64,000 nt of DNA from Oceanithermus profundus DSM 14977 (GTDB lineage: Bacteria > Deinococcota > Deinococci > Deinococcales > Marinithermaceae). Below the pieces are notes generated by a model that was given only the letters and a program-made list of their open reading frames with translations, was not told where the DNA came from and ran no database searches. The stretch's first letter is position 1. The number at the start of each line of letters is the position of its first letter. A program made the position numbers and the translations under genes. Positions 9,777 to 18,132 of the stretch are shown here, in pieces. The DNA is taken from contig NC_014761.1 of NCBI RefSeq assembly GCF_000183745.1, positions 1,922,001-1,986,000 of the forward strand, in the 5' to 3' direction.

Positions 9777-10223
9777 ATGGTCCGGCATTCCAGACGAACC
9801 CTGCTCCTGGCCGCGTGGTACGGCCTTTACCAGGCGGTACACGTCCCGGTCAACGTGCGGGGCCTGATCCTGCTTCGGGGCCGGGGCGCCCTCGACTTCC
9901 CGGCGCCACCGCCGCCGGGGGGATGGGACTCCCAGGCGCTGGCCTTCTTTACCGGGATGGCCGCGCTCGACCTGGTCAACGCCCTTTTGAGCCTCGTCTT
10001 CGTCTGGGGTCTTTTCACCGGGCGACGCTGGGCGCTCCCCCTGGGTCTGGTAACGCTCACGGTCTCGGTCTACGCGGCGCTGGTTTTCGACTACGCCACC
10101 TACGCCGCCGGCGCCTGGCAACCCCCGGCGCTCGGCGCTTACCTTTTCATCAACGTCGCCTTCGTCCCCGCACTCTGGCTCTACGGACAGCTCCTCAACA
10201 GGGTCCTGAGGTCGGGATTCTAG
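9777..10223 (+). CDS. Small four-helix membrane protein, unknown function
   Basis: A 148-residue protein with four predicted membrane segments: about residues 8-28 (LLLAAWYGLYQAVHVPV), 53-80 (ALAFFTGMAALDLVNALLSLVFVWGLF), 84-105 (ALPLGLVTLTVSVYAALVFDY) and 117-138. No family is recognised. CCGGAGG ends 5 nt before the ATG at 9777, which therefore beats the GTG at 9771. It stands alone between ychF and the convergent cytochrome gene. Confidence 0.7.
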   Translation: MVRHSRRTLLLAAWYGLYQAVHVPVNVRGLILLRGRGALDFPAPPPPGGWDSQALAFFTGMAALDLVNALLSLVFVWGLFTGRRWALPLGLVTLTVSVYAALVFDYATYAAGAWQPPALGAYLFINVAFVPALWLYGQLLNRVLRSGF

Positions 10224-10510
10224 GGTGGGTGCGCCTGCCGACACCAACGTACGGCGACCCGCCGCGCGGTCCGAATGCGTCGTTCACACAAACCCCCGGC
10301 CGTGAGACCGGCGCCCGGCTGCCTGGGCGGCTATGCGGCGCCCGTAGGTGCAGGAGGCCCGCACGTCCGGAATGACGGGCAACGGCGGTGGACGGTACGT
10401 AGCGGGCGATCGGCTCATCGCCTGGAAACCCCCGCCTCCCGCTGCCTGCCTCCCATCCCGAAGAGGACACGCGGCGCCTCGGGGCGCCGCGTGCGGGGAG
10501 GCAGGGCGTC
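10224..10510. other. Non-coding interval with terminator only
   Basis: Between the membrane protein and the convergent tsdA-like gene. Apart from the hairpin listed separately I see no gene or motif here; short open frames in it have no start signals or plausible composition. Confidence 0.5.
10468..10493 (-). terminator. Terminator hairpin of the tsdA-like gene
   Basis: An 11-bp perfect stem (CACGCGGCGCC / GGCGCCGCGTG) with a TCGG loop, about 18 bp past the minus-strand stop codon. On the minus strand it is followed by TCCTCTT, a weak T-rich tail. It may act in both directions. Confidence 0.65.
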
Positions 10511-11413
10511 CTACTTCTTCTTGGGCGGCCAGGTGGGGGCTTCGATGATCTGCTGCGGCACGTTGCTGTTGTAAACGCCCGCTTCACCGGCCGGGGCCAG
10601 GTGGTCGGTCAGCTTGAAGCTGGGCCGCGGGTGGCTGTTGACGTAGGCCATCACGTCCACCGCGTCCTGGTCGCTCAGGTGGGCGTTGCCCAGGGGCATG
10701 TTGTACTTGACCCAGCTCGCACCCTTGATCACGTTGGCCATGCCCGCGCCGGCGTTGTAGGAGCGGTCGCCCCAGACCGGCGGGAAGGCGCCCACGCCCT
10801 GGCCGTCCGCGCCGTGGCAGGCGGCGCACTGGGCCTCGTAGACCTGCTTGCCGCGGCCTGCGTCCACGCGGCCGGCCTTGACGAGCTTGACGATCGCGGG
10901 GTCGGGCCAGGGGGTGTTGTAGGCCCCGACGGGCTTGTTGGGGTTTTGGTCCACGGGCAGCCCCGTCGAGAGCCAGGTGATGTAGGCGGCCATGGCGATC
11001 GAGGCCTTGGAGCTCACCGGCGGACGGGTGCCGTTCATCGAACGCATGAAGCAGTTGAGGATACGGTCCTCGAGGCTGACCACGGCCTTCTCGCGGGGGC
11101 TGTAGGCGGGGTAGGAGGTGGCCACCCCCACGAAGGTGGCGTAGCGGTTCTTGCCCTTGCCGCCCTGCAGGTGGCAGCTCTTGCACTGCAGGTCGTTGCC
11201 CACGTAGTCCTTGGTGAGCGGGTGGGTGTTGGTGTTCATGACGATGGCCTCGCCCAGCTTGACCATCTCGCCCAGCTCACCGGGCGGGTACGAAGCGGGC
11301 GGATCGGGGACTTCCTTCGGGAAGTTCTGGCTGGGCCAGGGGAAACCGCCGGCCGCGACGACGCCCAAGGCCAGGACGGCCAGCGCCAGCAAACTCAGGT
11401 ACGCTTTTCTCAT
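10511..11413 (-). CDS. tsdA: Dihaem c-type cytochrome, TsdA-like thiosulfate dehydrogenase
   Basis: A 300-residue exported protein with a signal peptide (AYLSLLALAVLALGVVAAGG) and two haem c sites, CKSCH and CAACH. The N-terminal domain carries the blocks VGNDLQCKSCHL, FVGVATSYPAYSPRE and RILNCFMRSMNG. This matches TsdA, in which a cysteine in the last block is an axial ligand of the active-site haem. TsdA joins two thiosulfates to tetrathionate in the periplasm, or runs in reverse. The second domain is a standard class I cytochrome c. Start at 11413 has GAGG 8 nt upstream; another ATG lies two codons earlier. The gene follows the response regulator by 46 bp with no convincing promoter between, so it is probably co-transcribed with or controlled by the sensor module. 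Confidence 0.85.
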   Translation of the reverse strand: MRKAYLSLLALAVLALGVVAAGGFPWPSQNFPKEVPDPPASYPPGELGEMVKLGEAIVMNTNTHPLTKDYVGNDLQCKSCHLQGGKGKNRYATFVGVATSYPAYSPREKAVVSLEDRILNCFMRSMNGTRPPVSSKASIAMAAYITWLSTGLPVDQNPNKPVGAYNTPWPDPAIVKLVKAGRVDAGRGKQVYEAQCAACHGADGQGVGAFPPVWGDRSYNAGAGMANVIKGASWVKYNMPLGNAHLSDQDAVDVMAYVNSHPRPSFKLTDHLAPAGEAGVYNSNVPQQIIEAPTWPPKKK

Positions 11414-11459
11414 CGGCATCACCTCAGGCACATTTCACGCCCAGGCGGCTCAACAAGTC

Positions 11460-12122
11460 CTAAACGTCGAGGCGGTACCCGACGCCGGGAAGGCTCTCGA
11501 TGGCCACGGAGGGGCCCAGCTTGCGCCGCAGGCGGCCCACGTAGACGTGCAGGTAGTGGTCCTCGCCGGCGCCGCGCCCCCAGACCGCGTCGAGCAGCTC
11601 CTCGTGGGTGAGCGTCCGTCCGCGGGCGAGCACGAACTGACGCAAGAGCGCGTACTCCATGGGGGTGAGCCGCACCCGCCGGCCCGCGACGAGGGCGTAG
11701 CCGCCGCCGGGGTCGAGCTCGAGCACCCCCGCCCGCAACCCCTCCGCAGGCCCCAGAACCCCGTAGCGCCGGATCGCCGCGCGCACCCGCGCCAGCAGTT
11801 CGGCCACGCCGAAGGGCTTGACCAGGTAGTCGTCGGCCCCGAGGTCGAGAGCCTCGACCTTGCGCTCCTCTTCGCCGAGTGCGCTCATGACCACGATGGG
11901 CACGTCGCAGAAACCCCGCGCCTCGCGGATCACGGTCATCCCGTCCACGCCCGGAAGCATCAGATCGAGCAGCACGCAGGCGTAGCCGGCCATGCGCAGC
12001 CGCTCGAGCGCCGCCTCCCCGCTCGCGGCCGTGTCCACCGCGTAGCCGCGGGCCCGCAGGTTGGCCTCCACCAGGCGCAGCAGGTTGGGGTCGTCGTCCA
12101 CCACGAGCACCCGTTCAGGCAT
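11460..12122 (-). CDS. OmpR-family response regulator
   Basis: A 220-residue protein. The receiver domain (residues 1-115) has the acidic pair VVDDD, the phosphoacceptor aspartate in LLDLMLPGVDG, the switch threonine/serine position in VVMSAL and lysine in LVKPF. The winged-helix output domain (about 130-220) shows LTPMEYALLRQFV and VYVGRLRRKLG, as in OmpR/PhoB. It overlaps the histidine kinase stop by 8 bp and precedes tsdA. It probably activates transcription in response to its partner kinase; tsdA is the obvious candidate target. Confidence 0.93.
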   Translation of the reverse strand: MPERVLVVDDDPNLLRLVEANLRARGYAVDTAASGEAALERLRMAGYACVLLDLMLPGVDGMTVIREARGFCDVPIVVMSALGEEERKVEALDLGADDYLVKPFGVAELLARVRAAIRRYGVLGPAEGLRAGVLELDPGGGYALVAGRRVRLTPMEYALLRQFVLARGRTLTHEELLDAVWGRGAGEDHYLHVYVGRLRRKLGPSVAIESLPGVGYRLDV

Positions 12123-13884
12123 CCTCGCACCCTCCTTTGGGCAGGGTAAACCAGGCGACGGTTCGCCCGCCCTCGCGGGTCAGCCCGATCGCGCCCCCGT
12201 GGGCTTCGACGATGGTGCGGGCGATGGCCAGCCCCAGGCCGGAGCCGCGGGTGGCGTCGTCGGCCCGGAAGAACGGCTCGAAGACGCGCTCTTCCAGCCC
12301 CTCGGGGACCCCCGGCCCGGCGTCGCTCACGCGAAAGCGCACGGCCTCGGGGAGCTCGTCCAGTTCCACCGCCACCTCGCCGTCCGCGGGGCCGTACTTG
12401 ACGGCGTTCTCCACCAGGTTGACGAGGACGCTGCGGATCCGCTCGGCGTCCAGGCGCACGCAGAGGGGGCCCGTAGGCAGGCGCACGCGGAAGCGGCGGC
12501 CGCGCGCCAGGCGCCGCAGCCGCGGCTCGAGCTCGCGCAGCAGCCGCACCGCGTCGTGGGGCGCGGGCCTGACCGCGAAGGCGCCCCGCTCGCCGCGGGC
12601 CAGGTCGAGCAGGTCGTTGACGAGGTAGTGCATGCGGTCGGCCTCGCTCTCGATGATGCGCAGGAACTCCGCGGCCTCTTCGGGCTTCCAGGCCACGTCG
12701 GGAGCCAGCAGGGTGCTGGCGAACCCTTTGATGCTCGCCAGCGGGGTGCGCAGCTCGTGGGAGACCGAAGCGAGGAAGCGCGTCTTGGCGCGGTCGGCCT
12801 CCAGCGCCCGTTCGAGCGCCAGGCGCAACGCCTCGGTGCGCTCGGCGACGCGGTCTTCCAGGTTCCGGGCGTAGTCCTCGAGCTCGAGGCGGCCCTGCTC
12901 GAGCTCGGCGGCCATACGGTTGAAGGCGCGCACCGCGGCCCGCGCCTCCGGCGGACCCGACTCGGCCAGGGGCCGCTCCAGCCGGCCGCGCTCGAGCTCG
13001 CGCGCGCCCCGCGCCAGCTCGTCGAGCGGCCGGGTCACCGAACGCGCCAGCCGCCAGCCGGGAACGTAGCTGGCCGTCATCGCCAGCAGCAGCGCCGCGA
13101 GCAGCGTCCACAGCGGAACCGAGAGCGGGGCCAGCAGCCCCCGCACCGGGGCCTCCACCACGAGCCGCCCGCCGAGACGGTCCACGTCGCGCGCGACCGC
13201 CAGCCGCCAGGCGCCGCGGTCGTCGCGGTAACGGAAGACCCGCCCGGTCACGCCGTGCCGCACCTCCCGCGGAGCCCGCTCCCCGCGCAGCACCTCGACG
13301 CGGTCGGAGCTGGCGAGGATGCGCCCGGAGCCGTCGGTCAGGTAGGCGTGCAGCTCCGGGTCGCGCAGCTCCACGAGCGCGTCCCAGAGCACCGGCGCGC
13401 GCAGCACGGCCTCCAGGAAGCGCCCGCTCGGCCGCGCGAGGCCCAGGGTCAGCCGGGGCTCGCCCCAGTCGTCGCGGCGCACCGCCCCCCAGGTCTCCGG
13501 CACCCCGGCGCGGGCCAGCGGGGCGAGCGGGGCGGGGTCCACTTCGAACCGCGACCAGAGCGCCCGCACGCCCCCAGCGTCGCGCACCTGCAGGGTCACC
13601 GCCTCGGGCAGCCGCGCCGCGGCGAAGCGCAAAGGCCACGGCCCGCCCGCGGAGGCGTCCAGCGCCTCGCCCAGCACGCCCACGATCGCTTCCAGGCGGC
13701 CGTCGAGGCTGCCCTGCAACCGCGCCGCCTCGCTCTCGATCCGCGCCCCCGCCAGCCCCAGGTAGCTGCGGCTGAGGCCGTACCAGGCCACCGCGCCCAC
13801 CAGCACCAGCGGCAGCAGCCCCGCCGCGGCGGCGGCCAGCGTGAACCGCCCCTCGAGCCGCGCGAGCCAGGGCGCCCGCCTCAC
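12115..13884 (-). CDS. Membrane sensor histidine kinase
   Basis: A 589-residue kinase. A first membrane helix (about 16-36) and a second (about 255-278) bracket a periplasmic sensing region of some 220 residues. A HAMP-like linker follows (RSVTRPLDELARGARELERG), then a coiled coil. The HisKA box is SVSHELRTPLASIKGFAS, the N box NLVENAVKYGP, G1 DAGPGVPEG and G2 GSGLGLAIARTIVEAHGG. Start is the GTG at 13884, overlapping the stop of the binding-protein gene as GTGA. It should autophosphorylate on signal and pass the phosphate to the regulator encoded next. The 4-bp coupling to a periplasmic binding lipoprotein suggests that protein presents the signal. Confidence 0.93.
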   Translation of the reverse strand: MRRAPWLARLEGRFTLAAAAAGLLPLVLVGAVAWYGLSRSYLGLAGARIESEAARLQGSLDGRLEAIVGVLGEALDASAGGPWPLRFAAARLPEAVTLQVRDAGGVRALWSRFEVDPAPLAPLARAGVPETWGAVRRDDWGEPRLTLGLARPSGRFLEAVLRAPVLWDALVELRDPELHAYLTDGSGRILASSDRVEVLRGERAPREVRHGVTGRVFRYRDDRGAWRLAVARDVDRLGGRLVVEAPVRGLLAPLSVPLWTLLAALLLAMTASYVPGWRLARSVTRPLDELARGARELERGRLERPLAESGPPEARAAVRAFNRMAAELEQGRLELEDYARNLEDRVAERTEALRLALERALEADRAKTRFLASVSHELRTPLASIKGFASTLLAPDVAWKPEEAAEFLRIIESEADRMHYLVNDLLDLARGERGAFAVRPAPHDAVRLLRELEPRLRRLARGRRFRVRLPTGPLCVRLDAERIRSVLVNLVENAVKYGPADGEVAVELDELPEAVRFRVSDAGPGVPEGLEERVFEPFFRADDATRGSGLGLAIARTIVEAHGGAIGLTREGGRTVAWFTLPKGGCEDA

Positions 13885-14828
13885 GGCAGCACCTCGTCGG
13901 CGAGGTCGAGCGCGCGCGGATCCGGCTCGAGGCCCAGCCGCCGGGCCACGCCCCGGTGGATCGTCAGGGTCATCTGCTGCGGACGCTCGACCGGCATCTC
14001 GGCGACCGGGTAGCCCAGGAGCAGCTGGCGCGCCATCCGCGCCGCCTGCCGCCCCATGGCCGCGCCGCTCGCGCCGTAGGCAAGGAACGCCCCCGCGCGC
14101 ACCTGGGCGGCGTCGAGCCCCACCAGCGGAACGCCGGCGGCGTTGGTGCGGGCGAGCACGTCATCCAGGTGGTTCTCCAGCACGTAGCTGGGCAAGAGCA
14201 GCACCGCGTCGGCGCCCGTTTCCGCGACCTGCGCGCTCAGGCCCGCGAGGTCGCCGACCGCGCGCACCGGACGGTAGGCCAGCTCGAGCCCCAACCCCTC
14301 CGCGGCCGCGCGCACCGAGGCGAGGCCGCGTGCGGTGGGCACCACCCCGGGCTGGTAGAGCACCAGCACCCGCCGCACCTCGGGCAGCGCAAGCTGCAGG
14401 AGCTGCAGGCGCTTGCCCGAGAGCTCGGCGTAGTTGTTGTCCACCCCGGTGACCCGGCCGCCGGGCCGGCTGAGCCGCTCGACGAAACCCCAGTCCAGCG
14501 AGGCGGCGAGGCCGACGTAGAGCACCGGCGCGTCGCCGCCGCCCTCCACCGCGGTGCGGGTCTCCACCCCGCCGACGGTGACGTAGAGGGCCACGGAGCC
14601 GCCCAGGCAGTCGGCGAGGCGCGCCGCCTCGCCCCCGGCGTCGCAGACCCGCACGCGCACGCCGTCGAGCCCGTAGCTCCGCAGCCGCTCCGCGAAGGCC
14701 TGGGCGCGCGCCAGCCGGCCGGGGCCGGACACCACGACGCGCACCTCGCGCTCCGCGGGCGCCTTGCTGCAGCCCCCCAGGAGGAGGAGCAGGAGCAGCC
14801 AGGCGGTCCACGCCGTACGCGTCTTCAT
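13881..14828 (-). CDS. ABC-type substrate-binding lipoprotein coupled to the sensor kinase
   Basis: A 315-residue lipoprotein (lipobox LLLLGGC at about residues 14-20). The fold is the ABC_sub_bind type (PF04392-like) periplasmic binding protein: two lobes with VRVVVSGPGRLARAQAFAERL, YVGLAASLDWGFVERLSRPGGRVTGVDNN and VLVLYQPGVVPTARGLASVRAAAEGLGLEL. No permease or ATPase gene accompanies it; the next genes are a histidine kinase and a response regulator. I infer a sensory rather than transport role. The ATG at 14828 follows TAAGCT by 6 nt, a leaderless-type promoter, with a possible GGAG within the spacer. Confidence 0.85.
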   Translation of the reverse strand: MKTRTAWTAWLLLLLLLGGCSKAPAEREVRVVVSGPGRLARAQAFAERLRSYGLDGVRVRVCDAGGEAARLADCLGGSVALYVTVGGVETRTAVEGGGDAPVLYVGLAASLDWGFVERLSRPGGRVTGVDNNYAELSGKRLQLLQLALPEVRRVLVLYQPGVVPTARGLASVRAAAEGLGLELAYRPVRAVGDLAGLSAQVAETGADAVLLLPSYVLENHLDDVLARTNAAGVPLVGLDAAQVRAGAFLAYGASGAAMGRQAARMARQLLLGYPVAEMPVERPQQMTLTIHRGVARRLGLEPDPRALDLADEVLP

Positions 14829-14834
14829 GCTCCA

Positions 14835-14855
14835 AGCTTAGCCCCGGATTACGCT
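14835..14855. promoter_or_regulatory. Divergent leaderless promoter pair
   Basis: Minus strand: TAAGCT (14835-14840) then 6 nt then ATG at 14828. Plus strand: TACGCT (14850-14855) then 6 nt then GTG at 14862. The whole intergenic space is 33 bp, so each -35 region must lie over the other gene's start. Confidence 0.6.
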
Positions 14856-14861
14856 AGAGAC

Positions 14862-15992
14862 GTGCGGGTGCCCCGTTCGGTCGCCGTTCTCGGGCTCGTC
14901 AGCTTCTTCATGGACGTCGCCTCCGAAATGGTCTACCCGCTCCTCCCCTTCTTCCTCACCGTGGTGCTGGGCGCGGGCAAGGAGACCGTGGGCCTCATCG
15001 AAGGCCTGGCCGAGGGCACGGCCAGCCTGCTCAAGGTGGTGGGCGGCCGCCTCTCCGACCGCCTGGGGGTGCGCAAACCCTTCCTGATCGCCGGCTACGG
15101 CCTGCCGGCGCTGGTGCGGCCGCTGCTGGCCCTGGCCGCGCACCCCTGGCAGGTGCTGGGCTTCCGCCTGCTCGACCGCACCGGAAAGGGGCTGCGCACC
15201 GCCCCGCGCGACGCCTTGATCGCCGACGTCAGCCAGGAGGCCGACTACGGCAAGGCCTACGGGCTGCACCGCGCCCTCGACACGCTGGGGGCGGCGATCG
15301 GACCGCTGCTCGCCTTCGCCCTGCTGCCGCTGCTCGGCTACCGCGGCGTCTTCTGGCTCTCGCTCCTCCCCGCGGCCGCGGCCGCGGGCGTCGTCGTCTT
15401 CTTCGTGCGCGAGCGCCGCGTTCCGCCGGCCCGCGAACCGCTGCTGGCGGCGGTGCGAAACCCGCCCTACCTGCGCTTCCTGCTGGCTTCGGCCGTCTTC
15501 ACCCTGGGCTACGTCTCCGTCGCCTTCCTGCTGTTGCGCCTGGGGGAGCTGGGCCTCTCGCCGCGGCAGACGACGCTCGCCTACGCCGGGTACAACCTGC
15601 TCTACGCGGCGCTCGCCTACCCGATGGGCACCCTCGCCGACCGGCTGGGCCCCCGCCGCGCCACCGCGCTGGCCATGGGAGCGTACGCCGCCGTCTTCGC
15701 GGGCTGGAGCCTGGCCCCGGGGGCGGCGGCGGGGCTGGCCCTCTTCGCGGCGTACGCGGCCTTCATCGCGCTCTTCGAGCCCGCGCGCCGGGCCTACCTC
15801 GCGCAGGTCGCGCCCGAGCGCGAGCGCGCGGGGGCGATCGGGCTCTTCCACACCGTGGAAGGGGTGCTGCTCTTCCCCGCCAGCGCCGTCTTCGGCTGGC
15901 TCTGGCAGGTGCACGGCCACGTCGCCGCCTTCGGGCTGGCGGCGGGGCTGGCGCTGCTGGGCGCGGCGCTGCTGCTCCGGCCGCCGCGGTAG
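14862..15992 (+). CDS. MFS transporter
   Basis: A 376-residue protein with about 11-12 hydrophobic segments and the MFS loop motif GGRLSDRLGVRKPFLIAGY, repeated in the second half as MGTLADRLGPRRATALAMG. FRLLDRTGKGLRTAPRDALIADVS after helix four is typical of the MFS branch that includes putative drug or sugar exporters. Substrate is unknown. The GTG at 14862 is preceded by TACGCT-N6. It is divergent from the sensor operon and 16 bp upstream of murI, so it may share a transcript with murI-rph-rdgB. Confidence 0.88.
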   Translation: MRVPRSVAVLGLVSFFMDVASEMVYPLLPFFLTVVLGAGKETVGLIEGLAEGTASLLKVVGGRLSDRLGVRKPFLIAGYGLPALVRPLLALAAHPWQVLGFRLLDRTGKGLRTAPRDALIADVSQEADYGKAYGLHRALDTLGAAIGPLLAFALLPLLGYRGVFWLSLLPAAAAAGVVVFFVRERRVPPAREPLLAAVRNPPYLRFLLASAVFTLGYVSVAFLLLRLGELGLSPRQTTLAYAGYNLLYAALAYPMGTLADRLGPRRATALAMGAYAAVFAGWSLAPGAAAGLALFAAYAAFIALFEPARRAYLAQVAPERERAGAIGLFHTVEGVLLFPASAVFGWLWQVHGHVAAFGLAAGLALLGAALLLRPPR

Positions 15993-16008
15993 GATGGTAG
16001 CCGCGACG

Positions 16009-16791
16009 ATGAGCCCAGATGCGCACGCCCCCCTCGAACAACCCATCGGCGTCTTCGACTCCGGCGTCGGCGGCCTGACCGTCCTCGAAGCCCTGCGCCG
16101 GGCCCTGCCCGGGCGCGACTTCCTCTACTTCGGCGACACCGCGCGGGTGCCCTACGGCTCGAAGCCGCCCGAGCTGGTGCGCCGCTTCGCCTGGGAGATC
16201 AGCGGCTTTTTGCTGCGCCAGGGGGCGGTGGCGCTGGTGGTGGCCTGCAACACCGCCTCGAGCGTGGCCCTCGCGGACCTCGCGCGCCTGGGGGTGCCCG
16301 TCACCGGCGTGATCGACCCCGCGGTGGCCGAGGCCGAGCGCTACGGCCACGTGGGCGTGATCGGCACCCGCGCCACGGTGGCCAGCGGCGCCTACCAGAG
16401 CCGGCTCGAGGCACGGGGGAAGCGGGTCTGGTCGCTGGCCACGCCGCTCTTCGTCCCCATCGTGGAGGAGGGGTTGTGGAGCGACGGGGTGGCCGAGCTG
16501 GTGGCGCGGCACTACCTGGAAGGCGCCCCGGACGACCTCGAGGCCCTGATCCTCGGCTGCACCCACTACCCCTACCTGAAGCCCCTGCTCGAGCGCCTGC
16601 GCCCCGGCCTGACGCTCATCGACTCGGCCGAACCCACGGCGCGCGCCGTGGCCCGCAGCCTGCCGGCGGGGCCGGGATCGGGACGGGTGGTCCACTACGT
16701 CACCGGCGACCCCGAGGCCTACCGTGCCCTGGCGGCGCGCCTGGGCGTGCCCGCCGGCGAGGTGCGTAAAGTAGAGTTAGGAGCGCTATGA
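16009..16791 (+). CDS. murI: Glutamate racemase
   Basis: A 260-residue enzyme that makes D-glutamate for peptidoglycan. PIGVFDSGVGGLTVLEAL opens the protein; the two catalytic cysteines are in VVACNTASS and LGCTHYPYL. The start is uncertain: ATG 15994 immediately follows the MFS stop, ATG 16009 lies five codons later. Neither has a clear Shine-Dalgarno site. I prefer 16009 because a TAGGAT (15990-15995) could serve as -10 for it. The end overlaps rph by 4 bp. Confidence 0.93.
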   Translation: MSPDAHAPLEQPIGVFDSGVGGLTVLEALRRALPGRDFLYFGDTARVPYGSKPPELVRRFAWEISGFLLRQGAVALVVACNTASSVALADLARLGVPVTGVIDPAVAEAERYGHVGVIGTRATVASGAYQSRLEARGKRVWSLATPLFVPIVEEGLWSDGVAELVARHYLEGAPDDLEALILGCTHYPYLKPLLERLRPGLTLIDSAEPTARAVARSLPAGPGSGRVVHYVTGDPEAYRALAARLGVPAGEVRKVELGAL

Positions 16792-17510
16792 ATCGACCCG
16801 ACGGCCGCAGCCCCACCGGGCGCCGCCCCCTCAAGATCACCCCCCGCTACCTCGACTACGCCGAGGGGTCGGCCCTCGTCGAACTGGGGCGCACGCGCGT
16901 CCTCGTGGCCGTGAGCCTCACCCCTGGCGTCCCCCGGCACATGCAGGGCAAGCGCAGCGGCTGGTTGATGGCCGAGTACAACCTGCTGCCTCGCAGCACC
17001 GAGAGCCGAACCCAGCGCGAGCGCTTCAAGCTGGGTGGCCGCACCCAGGAGGTGCAGCGCTTTCTGGGCCGCGCCTTCCGCGCGGCGGTGGACCTGGACC
17101 TGCTGCCGAACCAGACGATCGTCGTCGACGCCGACGTGATCCAGGCCGACGGCGGCACCCGGGTGGCCGCCATCCTGGGCGGCTACGCCGCACTGGTGCA
17201 GGCCTTCGACGCGCTGGTGCGTGCGGGCCGGCTCGACGACTGGCCGCTCACCGAGTTCGCTGCGATCAGCCTCGGCTGGGCCGGCGGCGACGAGGTCCTC
17301 GTCGACCTGGACGCCCGCGAGGACGACCGCGTGCACGCCGACCTGACCGTGGTGGGCACGGCCGAGGGCGAGCTGATCGAGATCCACGGCGGCGGCGAGG
17401 GCCGGCCGGTGCCGCGGGCGATCTACGACCGCATGGTGGACGAAGGCCTGCGGCAGATTCCTGGACTCGTCGCCGAGGTGCACAAGCAGCTGGCGGAAGG
17501 GGTATCGTAG
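16788..17510 (+). CDS. rph: Ribonuclease PH
   Basis: A 240-residue phosphorolytic exoribonuclease that trims tRNA 3' ends. The N-terminal RPDGRSPTGRRPLKITP, the RNA-binding GWLMAEYNLLPRST with an arginine-rich continuation, and DADVIQADGGTRVAAILGGY are family signatures. ATG 16788 overlaps the murI stop (ATGA). Normal length. Confidence 0.96.
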   Translation: MNRPDGRSPTGRRPLKITPRYLDYAEGSALVELGRTRVLVAVSLTPGVPRHMQGKRSGWLMAEYNLLPRSTESRTQRERFKLGGRTQEVQRFLGRAFRAAVDLDLLPNQTIVVDADVIQADGGTRVAAILGGYAALVQAFDALVRAGRLDDWPLTEFAAISLGWAGGDEVLVDLDAREDDRVHADLTVVGTAEGELIEIHGGGEGRPVPRAIYDRMVDEGLRQIPGLVAEVHKQLAEGVS

Positions 17511-17515
17511 GAATG

Positions 17516-18127
17516 ATGCAGGTCGTGATCGCCACCTCCAACCCCGGCAAGTACCGCGAGCTGGCTCGGGGTCTGGAACCGCTGGGCTGGGAGCTGCGCC
17601 CGCTGCCCGACTTCGGCGTGGAGCTGCCCGAGGAGACGGGCACCACCTTCGAGGACAACGCGCTCATGAAGGCGGCCACGGTGGCGCAGAAGACGCGGCT
17701 GCCGGCCCTGGCCGACGACTCGGGCCTGGTCGTGGACGCGCTGGGCGGCGAGCCGGGAATCTATTCGGCGCGCTACGGCGGCCGCACCAACGACCGCGAC
17801 CGCAACGTCTACCTGCTCGAGCGCCTGCGCGGGGTGCCTCCCGAGCAGCGCACCGCCCGCTTCGTCGCGGTGCTGGCGCTCGCCTACCCCGACGGCCACG
17901 TGGAGAGCTACCGCGGCGAGGTCGAGGGCGTGATCCTCGAGGCCCCGCGCGGCGAGGGCGGCTTCGGCTACGACCCGCTCTTCTACCTGCCCGAGCTGGA
18001 GCGCACCTTCGCCGAGATGGCCCCCGAGGAGAAGGCGCGGCACTCCCACCGCGCCCGGGCCCTCGCGAAGCTGCTCGAAGCCTGGAAGGACGGCCCGCCC
18101 CCGCGGGAAATCTGGCCCCTGGAGTAA
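17516..18127 (+). CDS. rdgB: dITP/XTP pyrophosphatase (HAM1/RdgB)
   Basis: A 203-residue enzyme removing non-canonical purine nucleoside triphosphates. VVIATSNPGKYRELARGL, TTFEDNALMKAA, ALADDSGLVVDALGG and GGFGYDPLF are all present. Two adjacent ATGs (17513 and 17516) are possible. I chose 17516 because TATCGT (17503-17508) lies 7 nt before it. It follows rph by a few bases; the three genes rph-rdgB and murI look like one operon. Confidence 0.95.
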   Translation: MQVVIATSNPGKYRELARGLEPLGWELRPLPDFGVELPEETGTTFEDNALMKAATVAQKTRLPALADDSGLVVDALGGEPGIYSARYGGRTNDRDRNVYLLERLRGVPPEQRTARFVAVLALAYPDGHVESYRGEVEGVILEAPRGEGGFGYDPLFYLPELERTFAEMAPEEKARHSHRARALAKLLEAWKDGPPPREIWPLE

Positions 18128-18132
18128 GCCCC

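Noticed and set aside
10224-10510. Short plus-strand frames such as 10275-10574
   Set aside because: No start signals; they overlap the tsdA-like terminator and coding end.
13956-14861. N-terminal extension of the MFS transporter of about 300 codons
   Set aside because: It is antisense to the binding lipoprotein gene; the transporter begins at the GTG at 14862 with a leaderless promoter.
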